Notes: generated from the letters alone by a model not told the origin. A stretch of DNA of 64,000 nt from Daphnia pulex (GCF_021134715.1 NC_060024.1:6510001-6574000); one strand, 5' to 3'; shown: positions 45,363 to 57,628, counted from the first letter of the stretch. A program made the numbers and translations.

Positions 45363-47400
45363 TAAAAATTTGCAAAACCTTTTCAATTTATTTCTTGAAT
45401 TCGTTCAATGTGTGCAATTTTTCTGATAGTGCAAAATGAATTCAAATTATTATTTTTCCCACCCCGGTCATCATCTTTAGTTGCAATTCAAAACAAATGT
45501 TTAAATGAACTAGATTATTATTTTGTTATTCTTAGAGAAAAATTACATGAATAATTTAATTTCAATTTTACATGTTATTTTTTTTTGTCTTGAGAATGGC
45601 GACTAGACATAAAAGGACGATGATTGATTCGGACGCTAATAGGCTCGTGTGTGGGCAAGGATAAAAGGGGGGAATACGCCTGCAGCAGCAACGGGGGGCC
45701 AATATGTGATATAGTACATAGATATTATATAGGACTGCTGGGAGAGAGTGGGCAGCAGGTCGTGCGGAACTAATGACATCATCATTACGCCAATGGTTGC
45801 GGCCGCTAGCTGGAGCGTTCACGCGGCGATAACAACCACGCCAGCCTCCATCATTTATATATCTATATAGATCTGTAATCTGGCACATATATAGTTATTT
45901 ATATAAGACTCTCTTTTATAGAATCATTTTTCTCTCGTTCTGGATTTTCCACGTACCGCCCGTCTTTGCTGTGATGTGCTGGAGATTGCCGGAGATTTTT
46001 CTATTACCGTCAATCTATATCTTACGACTTTTATTATATATTTATTTATATATATAAACGTTTCCATTATGTGCTGCTGTGTGTGGGACGTGCTGCTGCT
46101 GCCGTGGCAGATTTTCATTTCTACGAATTGAACTGCTGTGTGGCGATTGATCCTCTTTCGACATCAAAGCTGGAAACAAGCAGCCATTAATTAAATTGTT
46201 TAAGTATATATAGAGTCGAGCGTTTTCTCGTTTTCTGATTGGCGGCAGTTTTGATAATGATTGGATTTTGGTATGAAAGACAAAAGTCCAATTCACTTTA
46301 GAGATGTTTTGCGTTTGGGGCATCGTCTATAGCATCAGCTATCAAAGCTTTTTGTCTTTGACGTGATATTTATTCTCTAGCTCGTCTTTAGAGATGGTTG
46401 TGCTGCGGTTGGTGTATTTATCGATTGTCATGATTGCCCCAGACGCTGCTGATACCCTACATCATGTGAGGGACGGATGGATGATTGGCGAGATAAGTAG
46501 AAAAGCTTAGAGACCAATGAGACGGCAGAGAATAAAGATTGCACGGGGAAAAGTAGACAACGTAAATACTTAGACGAGTCGGAAAAAAAAGGTTTGTCTG
46601 GTATATTAAGGTTAATTCACTGCGCAATTGGGCCAATTGCGCACGCAAATTTATGATCTTTGATATACCTTGGCATTCTTTTAATGCGTAGGCAGGACGG
46701 GCCAGCGCGGCAAATATTGAAATGTGTAAATATTATTACAATTGTTTTCTTCAACCATAGCCTATATTACTCATGCTATGCTCACGCTATGCTTCAAATG
46801 GATGGGTGGACTGAAGACGCCATCTTCATTCACGAAATGACATTTTTTGTGGTCTCTCATCCACTGACTCGACTGCAAACCACTAGATGGTATGTACGAA
46901 GTCTTCACTCTCAATAATGTAAACAGGGTGCAACATAATAATAACCAAAACGACAATATATTTCGCCAACGATTTACTAAAATCCAGGGACATTTAAATG
47001 GAGAAAAGTGTTGGCTGTACAATTAGTCCGATGAATTTTCCCCTTAAATAAAGCATTTTTGTTTGGAATTCAAACTAAAGGATTAACAACATTAACAACA
47101 CTCAAACAATAATTAACAATTATAAATAACAATTTTATAGTTGTTATGCCCATTTTAAAGCACTTTTATAATTGTTAATTAATTTTTGAAACAATTCTAA
47201 ATACTAAATAGCCGAGAAGAATTTCCCCTTTGCATATTCAAAATCGGCCGCTAGATGGCGTGGAAAAATGAAATTTTTTGATGGCGAAAATTTTGAAAAT
47301 GGCGGGAAATTTCTGGATTTTCAGCGTTGACATCTCTGCTAATAAAATTCAGATAAAAAACGGGGCGAGATATCTGTAGAGGGGGGGGGAATCTTTCTAT
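45363..47400. other. non-coding spacer
   Basis: AT-rich sequence downstream of the Pro/Tyr-rich gene. No gene is recognised. It contains the nested inverted repeat at 47,111-47,180 and a G run at about 47,382-47,390, next to a T run at about 47,407-47,424. Confidence 0.5.
47111..47180. repeat. nested inverted repeat
   Basis: The outer arms AATTAACAATTATAAA (47,111-47,126) and TTTATAATTGTTAATT (47,165-47,180) are perfect reverse complements. Inner arms ATAACAA (47,125-47,131) and TTGTTAT (47,141-47,147) form a second stem. It may be a miniature fold-back element. Confidence 0.75.
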
Positions 47401-47539
47401 CTTAAATTTTTTTTTTTTTTTTTTACGGTCTGGTTCGTTTGAAAACTGATGTAAAAAAACCCGAAAAAACTCTACAATTTCTTGTGGGCCCCCTTAGTTT
47501 TTCTTAAATTACTTGAAAACTATAACAGGTAGAAAATTA

Positions 47540-49037
47540 CAAACAAAACGGCTGACGCGCTATCTCGCGCACCCGTCGACATCGCATCTCCCGACGACGA
47601 GCTAGCCGAGGGGCCACCCTCTTTTTCAGCAAGAGCGGCCATCATTAGTACGATCAATTGCTCTGACATTTCTGTTACAGACCCGGTTTTGGACAGAATC
47701 AAGACGGCAGCGCTTGAAGACAAACAAATGATCGAACTGAGAGAAGCCATCATCAATGGTTTCCCTAATAATAAATGTAATCTCTCTCTTTCACTTTGTC
47801 CGTTTTGGAACATATACGGACTCAGCTTGCAATCGACGAGTCGGATGGGATGATCATGACCGGAGCCAGGATCGTCATTCTGGAGTCATGTCGCCGCCCG
47901 ATCCTTCAGGACCTTATTCAGATGCATCAAGGCGCGACCAAGCTAAAACAACGTCCACGATTATCGTTATACTGGCCCAGTGTGGACAACGATATTGACA
48001 TGGCAGCTCAGTCATGCAAACATTGCACTGAACATCAGCCTTCGCTTCCCCGTGAGCCGCTTCAACAGCGTGAAACAGCAACACGCCCATTCGAGCAGAT
48101 CCGTCGAGCAGATCCATCTCATTCTCGTCGACCAATATAGCGGATGGCCTGACGTCATTCCGTTTAAGGACAAGAACACTACTGCTCGACGCATCGTCGA
48201 TGCCTCTCGCGAATTTTTTGTTCATGGACCTGGTGCTCCCGTAAGAGTATGGAGCGACAACAATCCCCAGTTTAACGCAATGGTGTTTACAAATTTCGCG
48301 AAGGATTTGGGTTTTTCAACAGGAACCTCATCGCCGCACTACCCTCAATCAAATCGTTTAGCCGAAGCCGCCGTCAAGAGCACGAAGAAACTCATCGCTG
48401 GATCTTGGATAGCAGGATCATTCAACGTTGATAAGTTCGCTAAATCATTATTGTTATTCAGGAACGCACCTCGTTCAGGCGCAGCCTCCCCGGCACAGAT
48501 GGTGCTTAACCGCCCCGTTCGAGACGCGCTACCCGCTCATCGTCGCTCATTAGCTCCAGAATGGCAACAAAAGACTGATGTCCTGGAAAAAAAGGCGAGA
48601 CGTGCCAAAGAAGTTCAGATTCAGCATTACAATAAAACAGCTCATCAACTTCCATCTCTCTCTATAGGCGATCATGTCGTCATTCAGCACCCCATTTCGA
48701 AGTGATGGTCAACCCCAGCCGTTGTGGTGGAATTGGTCCACATCGGGACTATTTTTTGAAGACACCAGCAGGTCGACTCTTCCGCCGTAACCGCCGGTTG
48801 CTCCAGAAAAGGATACCAGTTATGCCAGGAACGAAATCAACGCCGACGCCAGTAACCCCTGCACCGATAACGGTTAAGCCAGGAACAGCGTCAACAACGA
48901 AGCTGATGCCTCTCGCACCAGAAGCATCGCCTAAACAAGCTAAACCTCGCCAGCGCGGAAAACCAAAGCCGCCTACGTTTTCTGTACTACGACGATCTAC
49001 CCGGACAACGAAGCGACCAGACCGCTACACAAATTGA
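47540..49037 (+). pseudogene. gypsy-type (Ty3) retrotransposon pol fragment, RNase H end to integrase, frameshifted
   Basis: It begins with TADALSRAPV, the classic end of a gypsy RNase H. An integrase zinc-binding region follows in another frame (about 47,800-48,100; HQG, YWPSV, SCKHC), then the integrase core in a third stretch (about 48,110-48,705; VDQYSGWPDV, SDNNPQF, SPHYPQSNRLAEAAVKS). The pol C-terminus comes last (about 48,715-49,037; YFLKTPAGRLFRRNRR, TKRPDRYTN). Frameshifts lie near 47,805, 48,100-48,120 and 48,700. The segment that should carry the first catalytic aspartate is missing, next to a direct duplication of GAGCAGATCC. The usual SDNGPQF is SDNNPQF, and the first zinc His is Gln. 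Protease and reverse transcriptase are absent. It is clearly dead. Confidence 0.88.
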
Positions 49038-49091
49038 TACGTTTGCAGCACCCTTTTAGTACATGTTTAACTGTATTTGAAAAAAAGGACA

Positions 49092-49735
49092 TGTGATGAC
49101 GTCATATGTATCATCTTACACGTCCTGTTCTCCTATCGCTCTCCGGAGGGTATGTTACCCCGCTAGGAATATATTTATATTACCCTTCAGTCTTCTCTTA
49201 GCTTCATTATTATACTGGTCATCTTTCGACCAACTCCCTTACCTCCGTTACCAATACATTTATTCAATCAGTCAACATCCTTACACCATCTGGCCGCCGA
49301 CTGTACCCTCTTCTGAGAGATCCTCGAGTCCTCCCCCAGACCCATACGATTTTGAAACGCAGTATGTCCTGGAGGGCAATTACTTAGGAGGGCTACCCTA
49401 TTGACCAGTAAGTGACTTTAGTCTCGTTCCCTCGCCATTTTATCGTATTTTATTTATATATATATTTTTTTGTTATTTGTTTCTTCGTTTATTTATATAC
49501 ATATATATCTTTTTTTTTCTTTCCAGGCTATACGACTCAGGAGAGGATCGCTGCATATGTTAACTTTCGGCGTCGGATGGACGCTCACCTGGCGAATTTG
49601 TCTACTGATGATCTGTATCGTTTACTTACTCCCACCCAATTACGTTACCCTTACAATATTGTCACAATATAATTGTAATTGAAATAACTGTCATTCTATT
49701 GCAGTGCAAATCAGGACAATTGTACATATGAAGCC
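49092..49735 (+). repeat. probable LTR between pol and gag fragments
   Basis: A polypurine-like AAAAAAAGGA lies just before TGTGATGACGTCATATG, a plausible LTR start, directly after the pol end. About 640 bp later gag-like coding begins. An internal TATATTTATATTA could be the LTR promoter. The right boundary and the primer-binding site are not certain, because no second LTR copy is in the window. Confidence 0.35.
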
Positions 49736-49809
49736 CCCGATAAACCATGGTGATTCGACGACGAGGTAACAACTAGAATCGCGCCGAAAAAACCGTTTTG
49801 CCGAATATG

Positions 49810-51040
49810 TAAAACCCCACCCGACAACTAGCCTCCGATCGGGCAGACAGCTGGTTTGGGAACAACTGATTCGGTTGTTGCAGGATCTTCAGGCTTGGGA
49901 AACGAATCAAACCCCGATCGAATTAACGGCATTGACGCGCGTTCTGGTATGACTCAAAGAGAGGAGGAATTTCTAGGAAAGATTATTAGAGCGTGTAGCA
50001 ATTCTAGCGAGGACCGATTCACAGTTTCGACACTTAGTGGAGACCCTAGTAGACCAGGCAAGACAAATTCTGACGTTTCTTCTCGGGTCACAGTCTTCAC
50101 GAGCTTCTCGACTTCGTGCCGAAAGAAGGAGAGGAATTTTTAAATTTCTCACCAAGAAGAGAGCAAGTACTAGACGAGGAAGGGGATTATATCACAACCT
50201 CGTAAAGGAGATTGGAAACACCTCTTTCTTCTTAATAGAAAGTCTGTTAAACCTCAAAAAAATATTTCTAGAAAACATTCAAACGATAGGGACTTACTTA
50301 ACGGAGATCAACAAGATATATCCAGTTCAGCCTCTCCGTTCAGAGATAGCCAGATTGAGCAACAGATTAAACCGTCTTCCTCCTCTGAGGAACCGAAGTC
50401 AAGCTCTGGTACAGATATAGAATATTCGCTTGAGGGAGGCAAAGAAGACCTTAAGACAGGTTCTAGCGTTATCAACTCGCCCGGCGGAAGAGAACTACCA
50501 GTCGATAGGCAGGAGAATCAGGCGAAATCGGGGTCAACAGAGAAGAATCCCAGTACAATCGATAGGATTCAGACTAAGAGTAACGTTCGTTCAATCGGGG
50601 CAACGGCGCGGAATCTTCTAATAAACCCCGACATAACCGAAATGGCGAGTAGTAACAATCATGGGTATGCCAAGGTGTCAGAGCTGTCTGATTTTGCGAA
50701 AAGCCAACACACAAGGTCGAGCTTACATTCTCTATCTTTTTTTTTGGGTGGGCCTCTCAAAAGATTTGATTCATGGTTGGATACATTTGAGAAAATTGTG
50801 AGTAATTCAGGATTTTCTGACGAAAAAATGGTCTTAGAGTTATATAAAAAGATGACAGACAGAGCTCAAAAAGTTACAAAATACGTTTTGGAAAGTGGTG
50901 TGGACGAATACGCCACAGTTAAAGAAAGATTAATTGACCATTTTCATGGATACAAAACAGCGGAGAAATATTTAAAAAAATGTAAGAGACGAACCTTTAC
51001 ACTTTATATCCAGAAACTTTGGCATGACAGTCCAATATAA
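49810..51040 (+). pseudogene. LTR-retrotransposon gag-like coding region, degraded
   Basis: A long frame is open from about 50,190 to TAA at 51,038-51,040 and includes the methionine at 50,642. Its second half has the shape of a gag capsid domain: PLKRFDSWLDTFEKIV, SDEKMVLELYKKM, VKERLIDHF and KTAEKYLKK. Upstream, pieces in shifted frames (WEQLIRLLQDLQAWETNQ near 49,855; SRASRLRAERRRGIFKFLTK near 50,100) look like the earlier part of the same polyprotein, broken by stops and frameshifts. No zinc knuckle, protease or reverse transcriptase follows. It may be the start of a second copy of the element whose pol lies upstream. Confidence 0.6.
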
Positions 51041-53720
51041 TCGTTTGATTATTCGCGATGTGATGCATCAAGTACAAGAGTCGGAACAAATTGAAAAATT
51101 CATGCTCGACTATGAGCCGAGACATCTTCTCAGGAGTCAAATTATTCGGTCGTATTCGATGATGCCCGATCTCAATAAGCTCAACCATAGGGAGTGCTTG
51201 TAATATCAGATTGAAGAAGAAACATTATTTCAGCATTTGCTGCCGAAGCGGAGGAGACGTGGTCCTCGTCCGTATTAATAACTCTGCTGGGAGTTATTTT
51301 ACTGTTTAATAACTTGTGTTTTTTGTTCTTTTGAGGGTATAATTGCATTAGGTTTCTCAGCAGATTCCAGTAAAGCATTTTAAACCTCGAAATGTTAATG
51401 TGGCAACTATTAGTGACATTCTCCACAGCCACTCCAAAAGTGGCGTTAATTAATTAAAATTAATTAATTAATTTGTTCGACGAGGTGGACACCGGAATCG
51501 CCGAACAAACTGTTTCCTGTATATGTCACACCAACCGACAACTAGCCCCCCTATCCCCTATCCCCAGTGTACCACCGAATGAGAAAAATCTGCCCGGATC
51601 AGATCAACCTGAGCATGCATTTCAATCAGCCTTCCCGCTGTGTTTAAATCAAACACGAAATGGGGGATACCTCAAACCAAAGTAGTGCTGCTGCAGATAG
51701 TGCTGACGTGGAGAGACATCAAGTCAAAAGGCAGAGATCTGGTCGAGATCGAGAATTGCGAATGATCAGAGATCGAGATCAAACCAGGCTCAGTTCATGA
51801 ACTTCATCGCCAATTACATCTTCAACGTTGAGCAGGACAGGATTCTTGGAAGTTGACGGAAGAATCAACGAGCTAAACATGATCTGTAATTTAGTTACAG
51901 AAAATGTATCTTATCAATCGTTGTTGTCTTTTCGGACCTTGCCAACTTTTCTAAAATTCGAGTCTCATTGGCCCTCGTTTTCAACAACTCTCTATCGGGT
52001 CTACGGGAAAAAAAAGTAAAGAGAGGAAACTTAAGGATTCCCCCAAACACATCCTCTCTGTGGGCCGTGTGGAACGGGGGCGGGATCATTGTTTAATATT
52101 CCAAGAAGAAGCTTGAGACGATAAGTTGACAACAAGAAGAAGGACATTTTATCAACTATGGTAACAGATCAGGAAACGAGAAGCTTCCTCCTACTTCGCT
52201 AACCATCCTCGCAGAAGACTACCCGCGATGCGATCGGTATAACACAGAGTATACGGAACATGACTCAAGTTTCCAATATATTTTTAAAACAGCCGTTGAT
52301 GTCTTCCACATTCTGATATTCGCCCGCCGAGACCTCCACATCATCTCCAGGTTATATCTCAACATCGACAGACGTCTCATCGCGGGAGGCAATGTGGGTC
52401 CCCCTTTTTTCACACGCCCTCTTCCTCCCTAAGAAGAGGATTTGCACCATTTTTTTACTGTGGACTATGGAAAAAGGCTTGTAAGTAGTGAGATTCAAAC
52501 CCACCGATTTCGAAATTTTTTCATTTCGAAAATCATTTTCCTCATTCTTCCAATTTTCCCCAATTTCCCGTTTTACCCAGTTTTTCCCCTGATTTCCCAT
52601 CGACTGAACAAACGTACTAAAAAAATGGTTCCGACTATCCCCACTCCAGCGGGTACCTGCAAAGTCGTCCTGCAAAATGCCGATCTGTCGACCGAGAGTA
52701 TGTTACTCTCCTTATTGCACAAATAATGACGCAATCCAAAGCCGGATCCAAATCACTGCTGAAATTGCACGCGGTCAATTACCCACACCCCAATTTTTTT
52801 TCACATCGTTAAAACCAGTCTCTAATCAGAGCAACCCTCATGAAGCTACCAAACTTCTTCTCATTGCTTTCGAGAGGTACAAGGTACAAGCCTTACCTAT
52901 TGAGACAAAACTTTTCGGGACGACACGAGTTCAAAATTGACATCAACCTACCAGACCAACGAATCGTTTGTCAATTGGGTTGAAATTTTGAGAGAGCTTT
53001 GCAAACATTCTATTGATCCAGCGAGTCAGTTTCACTTTCGTGATTACTCCACTCACAAAAAAGGCAAACCAAAAATACTCATTTGATGTCGTTTTTGCCC
53101 TCAAAGAAATACATTTTTTCTCTCTTCTCTCCCTGCCCTTGCCCTCCAATTTCCCATCAGATATTTTTTCTTCCCTCACCTTCCCTCCACGGATGTCTTA
53201 ATTTTATTTTCTCTCCCTATTTTCGTTTGTTGGGAATGTATTGATTCCCCAGCAGCCCATCTCAAGATTTGGCCTATTATTGCTGGATATTATTGCCTCG
53301 TCATCTTGACGATTATTGCCTTCGGGGCGTAATGTTTAATCTAATCTCTTTAGTCGAAGCTAGAACTGAGCCCTAGAAAAGTAAAACAGCTAAGAGAGAA
53401 AAATAAATCTTCTCTCTTGGCTCGTACATGCCTGAAATTTTGTTTCGATGAAGATGTGCTCTCCACATCTGTTGTTGTTGATGGCAATCAGCAGAAAGAT
53501 GCTGAGGCCTCCAAACTGGACTCTGATGTCTTAGAGAATATATGTTTTCCCACATTTCAATTCATTTTTCACTTTTTAAATTTTTTACGTCTCACGGCGT
53601 CAAAGAAGACGCTCAACCAATTTCTCAAAAAAACGGACTCTATTTTGCCTGGCATTAACAACTGGGTCATTCCGCCGAATATCGAATTTTTTCGTCGCAA
53701 AAACAATAGATTTGCTTAAT
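51041..53720. other. degraded transposon-like coding debris, unclassified
   Basis: Short protein-like stretches appear in changing frames, for example RLIIRDVMHQVQESEQIEKF near 51,050, ILAEDYPRCDRYNTEYTEH near 52,210 and TIPTPAGTCKVVLQNADLS near 52,640. They are separated by stops and AT-rich sequence. An end resembling the local TIR family (reverse complement TAGGGGATAGGGGGGCTAGT) is at 51,540-51,560. The sequence just before it (51,476-51,550) resembles 49,754-49,830. I cannot assign a family. Confidence 0.45.
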
Positions 53721-56290
53721 TTTTTTATCGCCTGTTCTTCATATGATGAAGAAACATTTTACCAAAGGATTTTTTTTTATCGTGGAAAAATAATGCCATT
53801 TTTCAATTTTATTCCAAGTTTCGGAATTCGAGCTTAAATTTACTTTACGAATTGTATTCCAAACGGGTTTCGGACTGTCTTGACGATCAATTAGTCGTTA
53901 TCCACGGTCGCAACTAGACCATTACCAATACTCCTCAGAGTACGGTAAACCACAACAACAACCCCTATAACCCTTATAATTGACTTCCCTCTAAACCCCC
54001 CCCCCACCCCCAGAAACTAGACAGCGACACTACGCCCCTGCCTTTTAAAAAGAAAAGATGACAAAAAAAAGCAAGGAGTTTAAAAAAATTATCGTAACCT
54101 GAGCTTTTTAACTAAATAAAATTTACTTAACGGGAAGTGATAAGTTTGCTCGCCTGTACAATTTGTTAATTTTAACAAACTGTACGGACGAGCAAGTACT
54201 TACTTCTCGTTAAGTAAAAATGTAACAATAACAAATAAAAAGTGTTCTGTTGTAGACGAAAGCTCAACAGGAAATGGGCAACACAACGCACTAGTAGTAG
54301 ATCTAAACTAAAAAAAGAGCAGCAAGAAAAAAGGGGCGTGACACTTCAGCTGTATCTGATTTGCTTAAACGCTGCGTGGGCGGGGAATGGTTCATTCCGG
54401 CATTGTCAACTCAAAAAAATATTCCTAAACCCCGTATTTTTAGTTTAAAAATATAAAAATGCGGAAGAAATAAAAAATACATAAAAATTAAAAATGGGAA
54501 AATATTTCCAATCCATAGAACTGATACGTACGAAATAAATTTTTTTTTTTTCATAAAAGAAAAAGAATAGGAAAACATTCGGTTCGGCCGCCTTTAAAAA
54601 AACACATTTTAATTTCCTTTTGCTTAACGGTTGAATGAACCTTTTGAAAGAAAGAAAAAAGCTGTGGAAAATCTCCAAAGTAAAAATAAAAGCAACAAAA
54701 ACAACCGAGAAAACGAAAAAACAAAATGAAATGAAATAAAAAGGATACGACAGCAGCAGACACAGCACGAAATAAAAGAAGAAGTGTTTTTTTTTTCTGT
54801 TTTCCCGTCGGTCCCCGAAACTGCGGGTCTCCCTCCACATCACTAAAGGCCTATACTAGTTACTACCATTACTAATAGGCCTGCATCATTGTGGCATGCA
54901 CAACCTTTAGACTCTTTACGCCATAGCGTTTAGTCTAATATCAAAAACAAGGCTGGTGCCCACCCAGTTGGGGGGAGGGGGGGGGGAGTTTCATGTTCAG
55001 AATTCGACCCAAGCACAGTAAAAACGGGGAAGAAAATATTGAAAAAGAATGAAAACGACAATCGAATAATAAGCTATTGATTATAATCAAAAGAAAAGAG
55101 GGTGAGGCCCCGACAACTTTTTTTAATTTTCCAAATGAAAATTGAATGAAATTGAATGAAATTGATGAAATTCCAATGAAAATCAAAATCCGATTGAAAA
55201 TGATTTTCCAAAAAAAATAAATAATAAAAAAGGGAGGGAAAAAAGCAGTAGGCTACAATATTTTCATTTTTATCATTTGATATGAATTATAGAAAAGTGT
55301 GGGCGATGCGGTTTGCCATCTATTCGCTGCGCAAAATAACTGGACGCCGGTTGTGAATTATTGAGGCCTATAAGTGAACAGTTGCCCGTCCCGCGTGCTG
55401 GGTCTATACCTTGGATGCGATTTCTGGTGAATGGTCTAAGCGGCAGACACAACACACGGGCAGTCAGCAGTTATTTCATTACGAACAAATGATGCAGTTT
55501 GCGTATGTTGAAATCAAAAGGAAAAAACAAAAGCGCAGAATTGTTTGTGGCACGCTGGCTGGTACGATGCATGGTGATGTGGCCGTCTTGCCGTTCAGTC
55601 GGTCCACTCCGATTGCATGCGGTGGGTGAAATCAAATTTTTTGTTTGTTTTTTTTTTATTTGAGAAAAATGTTGATGCCCTTGTTTGGCTCCCATTACGA
55701 GACGGAACAAGAGTCTCACATTCTCGTCAACGTCGTGTACATTTCCGAGAAAAAGAGTCCCGCGCCTGAAGCGACTTTATTCAGCCAGAAAAATAAATAA
55801 GTCATATATCTTCTTCAACATTTCTATACATGTGCAGTATGCAATTTATAGGATACAGGCCTATACAATACATACTTAATAAAGTGCACCATTTGTCTTT
55901 ATTTACTCTTACGTACAATCATTTATTTAAAAACATAATAATATGATTTTTTTAAATATTGGCTATGGATATCCATATTTTTTTAATTTCTTTAGCACGC
56001 ATGCAATTACGAGAGTTAAAAAAAATGAGCAGTACTATTTTTTTTGTTTTTATTCTCCGGAGATGAAAAACAATTGCAAACTTTTTGAAAATGTTTTGAA
56101 CGTTCAGATCTTTCTACGCGACGCAAAAACAACGATGTCCATCTTCAAAACACATACTATAAAAGAAGATAGAAAAAGAAAGTGAGACTTGGATTTCTCA
56201 ATCTTAAAATGAAAAAAAAATCTTTTTCATTTCTGAATCCAAAAATGAGAAACTCAGTTTCATTGTAAATAAAAAAATATAAGAAATACT
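53721..56290. other. non-coding spacer between retrotransposon debris and DNMT3-like gene
   Basis: Contains a 13-base C run near 53,998-54,010, the fold-back at 54,122-54,218, a G-rich run near 54,971-54,988 and several TAGGCCTA-type motifs (about 54,848 and 55,857). The short frames here show no protein I recognise. Confidence 0.5.
54122..54218. repeat. long fold-back palindrome with TTAA near each end
   Basis: Arms of about 48 bp, TTTACTTAACG-A/G-GAAGT...GTACA...TTTGTTAA, pair with about 40 matches and a two-base loop. TTAA sits inside both ends (54,127-54,130 and 54,209-54,212), as at piggyBac-type insertion sites. The structure could be a minimal fold-back MITE. A hairpin RNA precursor is less likely. 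Confidence 0.7.
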
Positions 56291-56291
56291 C

Positions 56292-57628
56292 GTGAACGTA
56301 CCTCCTTCTGAAAATTGTTCTACCCACTTCTCGGCCGGCGGGTTGGTGACGCTTGGGATCAAATTTCTTGTGGCTGGGAGGCAAGAAACGAGTAAATGAA
56401 CGGGACACAATTTGGCCCATTCTTCGTCCTTCATTTGAGTGGTGTTTTTCAGGACTGCGAATTCAACGCCGTTGAGCTCGTACACTTTGTTCCATAGATC
56501 GTAGGCCCAATAGGCCTACTCATCCCATTCAAGACGCAGTGAATTGAGGGCGCAGTTGACGGCTCCGAGATTGTCGTGGAGTACGACGACGCGAAGAGCT
56601 GGTTTGCTCTTTCTTGGACAGATGCCGGTTCAGTTGGACGGGTAAATCTTGGTGAAGGAAACTTCTCAGCTGTCGGAGAAACTGTCAAAAAATATTCTGT
56701 AAAATCGCTAGTGAAAAAGGTAAATATTACTTTTAAGGCCCAGTCGGAGCGGGGCTGAAAGAGGCCGTGGGATTCTGCCGTAAAACTCGTTGCCAGAAGT
56801 TCATTCTGCAAAAATAACATAAGAAAGAAAAACAATTATTCAGCGCTCATAATTAATTGGGAAAAAGAGAATAGACTATCATCACCTTACATTCGCGATT
56901 GCATAAACTTCCAAAGAAGAGCGGATGTTCCATACACGGGCCCATAATTGCCACATGACAACCGAGACAGAAGTAATCCATATCCAGCAAAGTTCCGGCC
57001 TTGATCCTGTCCACCACGGCTGTTGTAACAAGATGTTGGCGTGTTGAGTTTTCACACAACAATAAAAAGATGATGCAATTTGATAGACGAAGATTTACCA
57101 ATGTCGCAATTCCGCGGGCCGTAAGTGGGATCATCTTCTCCGGAATAGTTTTTCTTCTTTTCCTTCTGGTTGCACTGGAACACTGACAGGCGATTCTCCT
57201 TTTTCTCGTTGGCGATCCTCTTCAACTTGGTGTTGGTGTCTTTGATCCTATCGATGGAACGTTGCAGCAATTCCGGGAATTCGTCCAAAACCTCTGTAAT
57301 TTTTTTCCAGAATTAAGTGTTGATAATAAAGGTTGACGTAATCATAGAAAAATAATTACCGTCTCGACTTTTGGTGCTCTTTGACGACGCCAAGAGTTTG
57401 ATGGCCCACGTCTTCCATTTGTCAGCCGTGCCTTTAACTAATTTCTTCTGATCTTTGTTAAAGGCGACTGCCTGTGGATTAACAAAAAAAATCAAATATG
57501 TTTGATGTCAAGAATTAGTTTTTCCGGCGGCATCTGTTTTAACTCCCAAGAATTTTAATACAAATTTTGAACTAAAGTCCGTCAAAGAACTGAAATCCAA
57601 AGAATAGAATTGGTTATCGTTCTTTTGA
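56292..57628 (-). pseudogene. DNMT3: DNMT3-like DNA methyltransferase, decayed catalytic region
   Basis: Minus-strand exons in matching phase: 57,628-57,562 (putative; SLDFSSLTDFSSKF, PWWP-tail-like), 57,471-57,360 (AFNKDQKKL...WAIKLLASS), 57,293-57,099 (linker, DEFPELLQRSIDRIKDTNTK), 57,019-56,886 (FCLGCHVAIMGPCMEHPLFF...LCNRECK, matching the first zinc finger of the DNMT3 ADD domain) and 56,805-56,731 (GLFQPRSDWALK, matching the stretch just before the methyltransferase). The rest of the ADD finger set is absent. From about 56,695 down to 56,292 one frame aligns with the DNMT3 catalytic start (KSKPALRVVVLHDNLGAV for KPIRVLSLFDGIATG; CPVHLLVSCLPATRNL for GPFDLVIGGSPCNDL). It holds stops at 56,666-56,668, 56,630-56,632 and 56,516-56,518, and both the FDG and the PC motifs are lost. 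N- and C-terminal parts were not found. Confidence 0.6.

Noticed and set aside
17120-47260. AGATGGCG words (about 17,126 and 47,254) like insulator CTCF sites
   Set aside because: Too short and few to support; no array or conserved context.
55411-55629. 72-codon frame on the plus strand
   Set aside because: No homology recognised, no exon context; probably chance.
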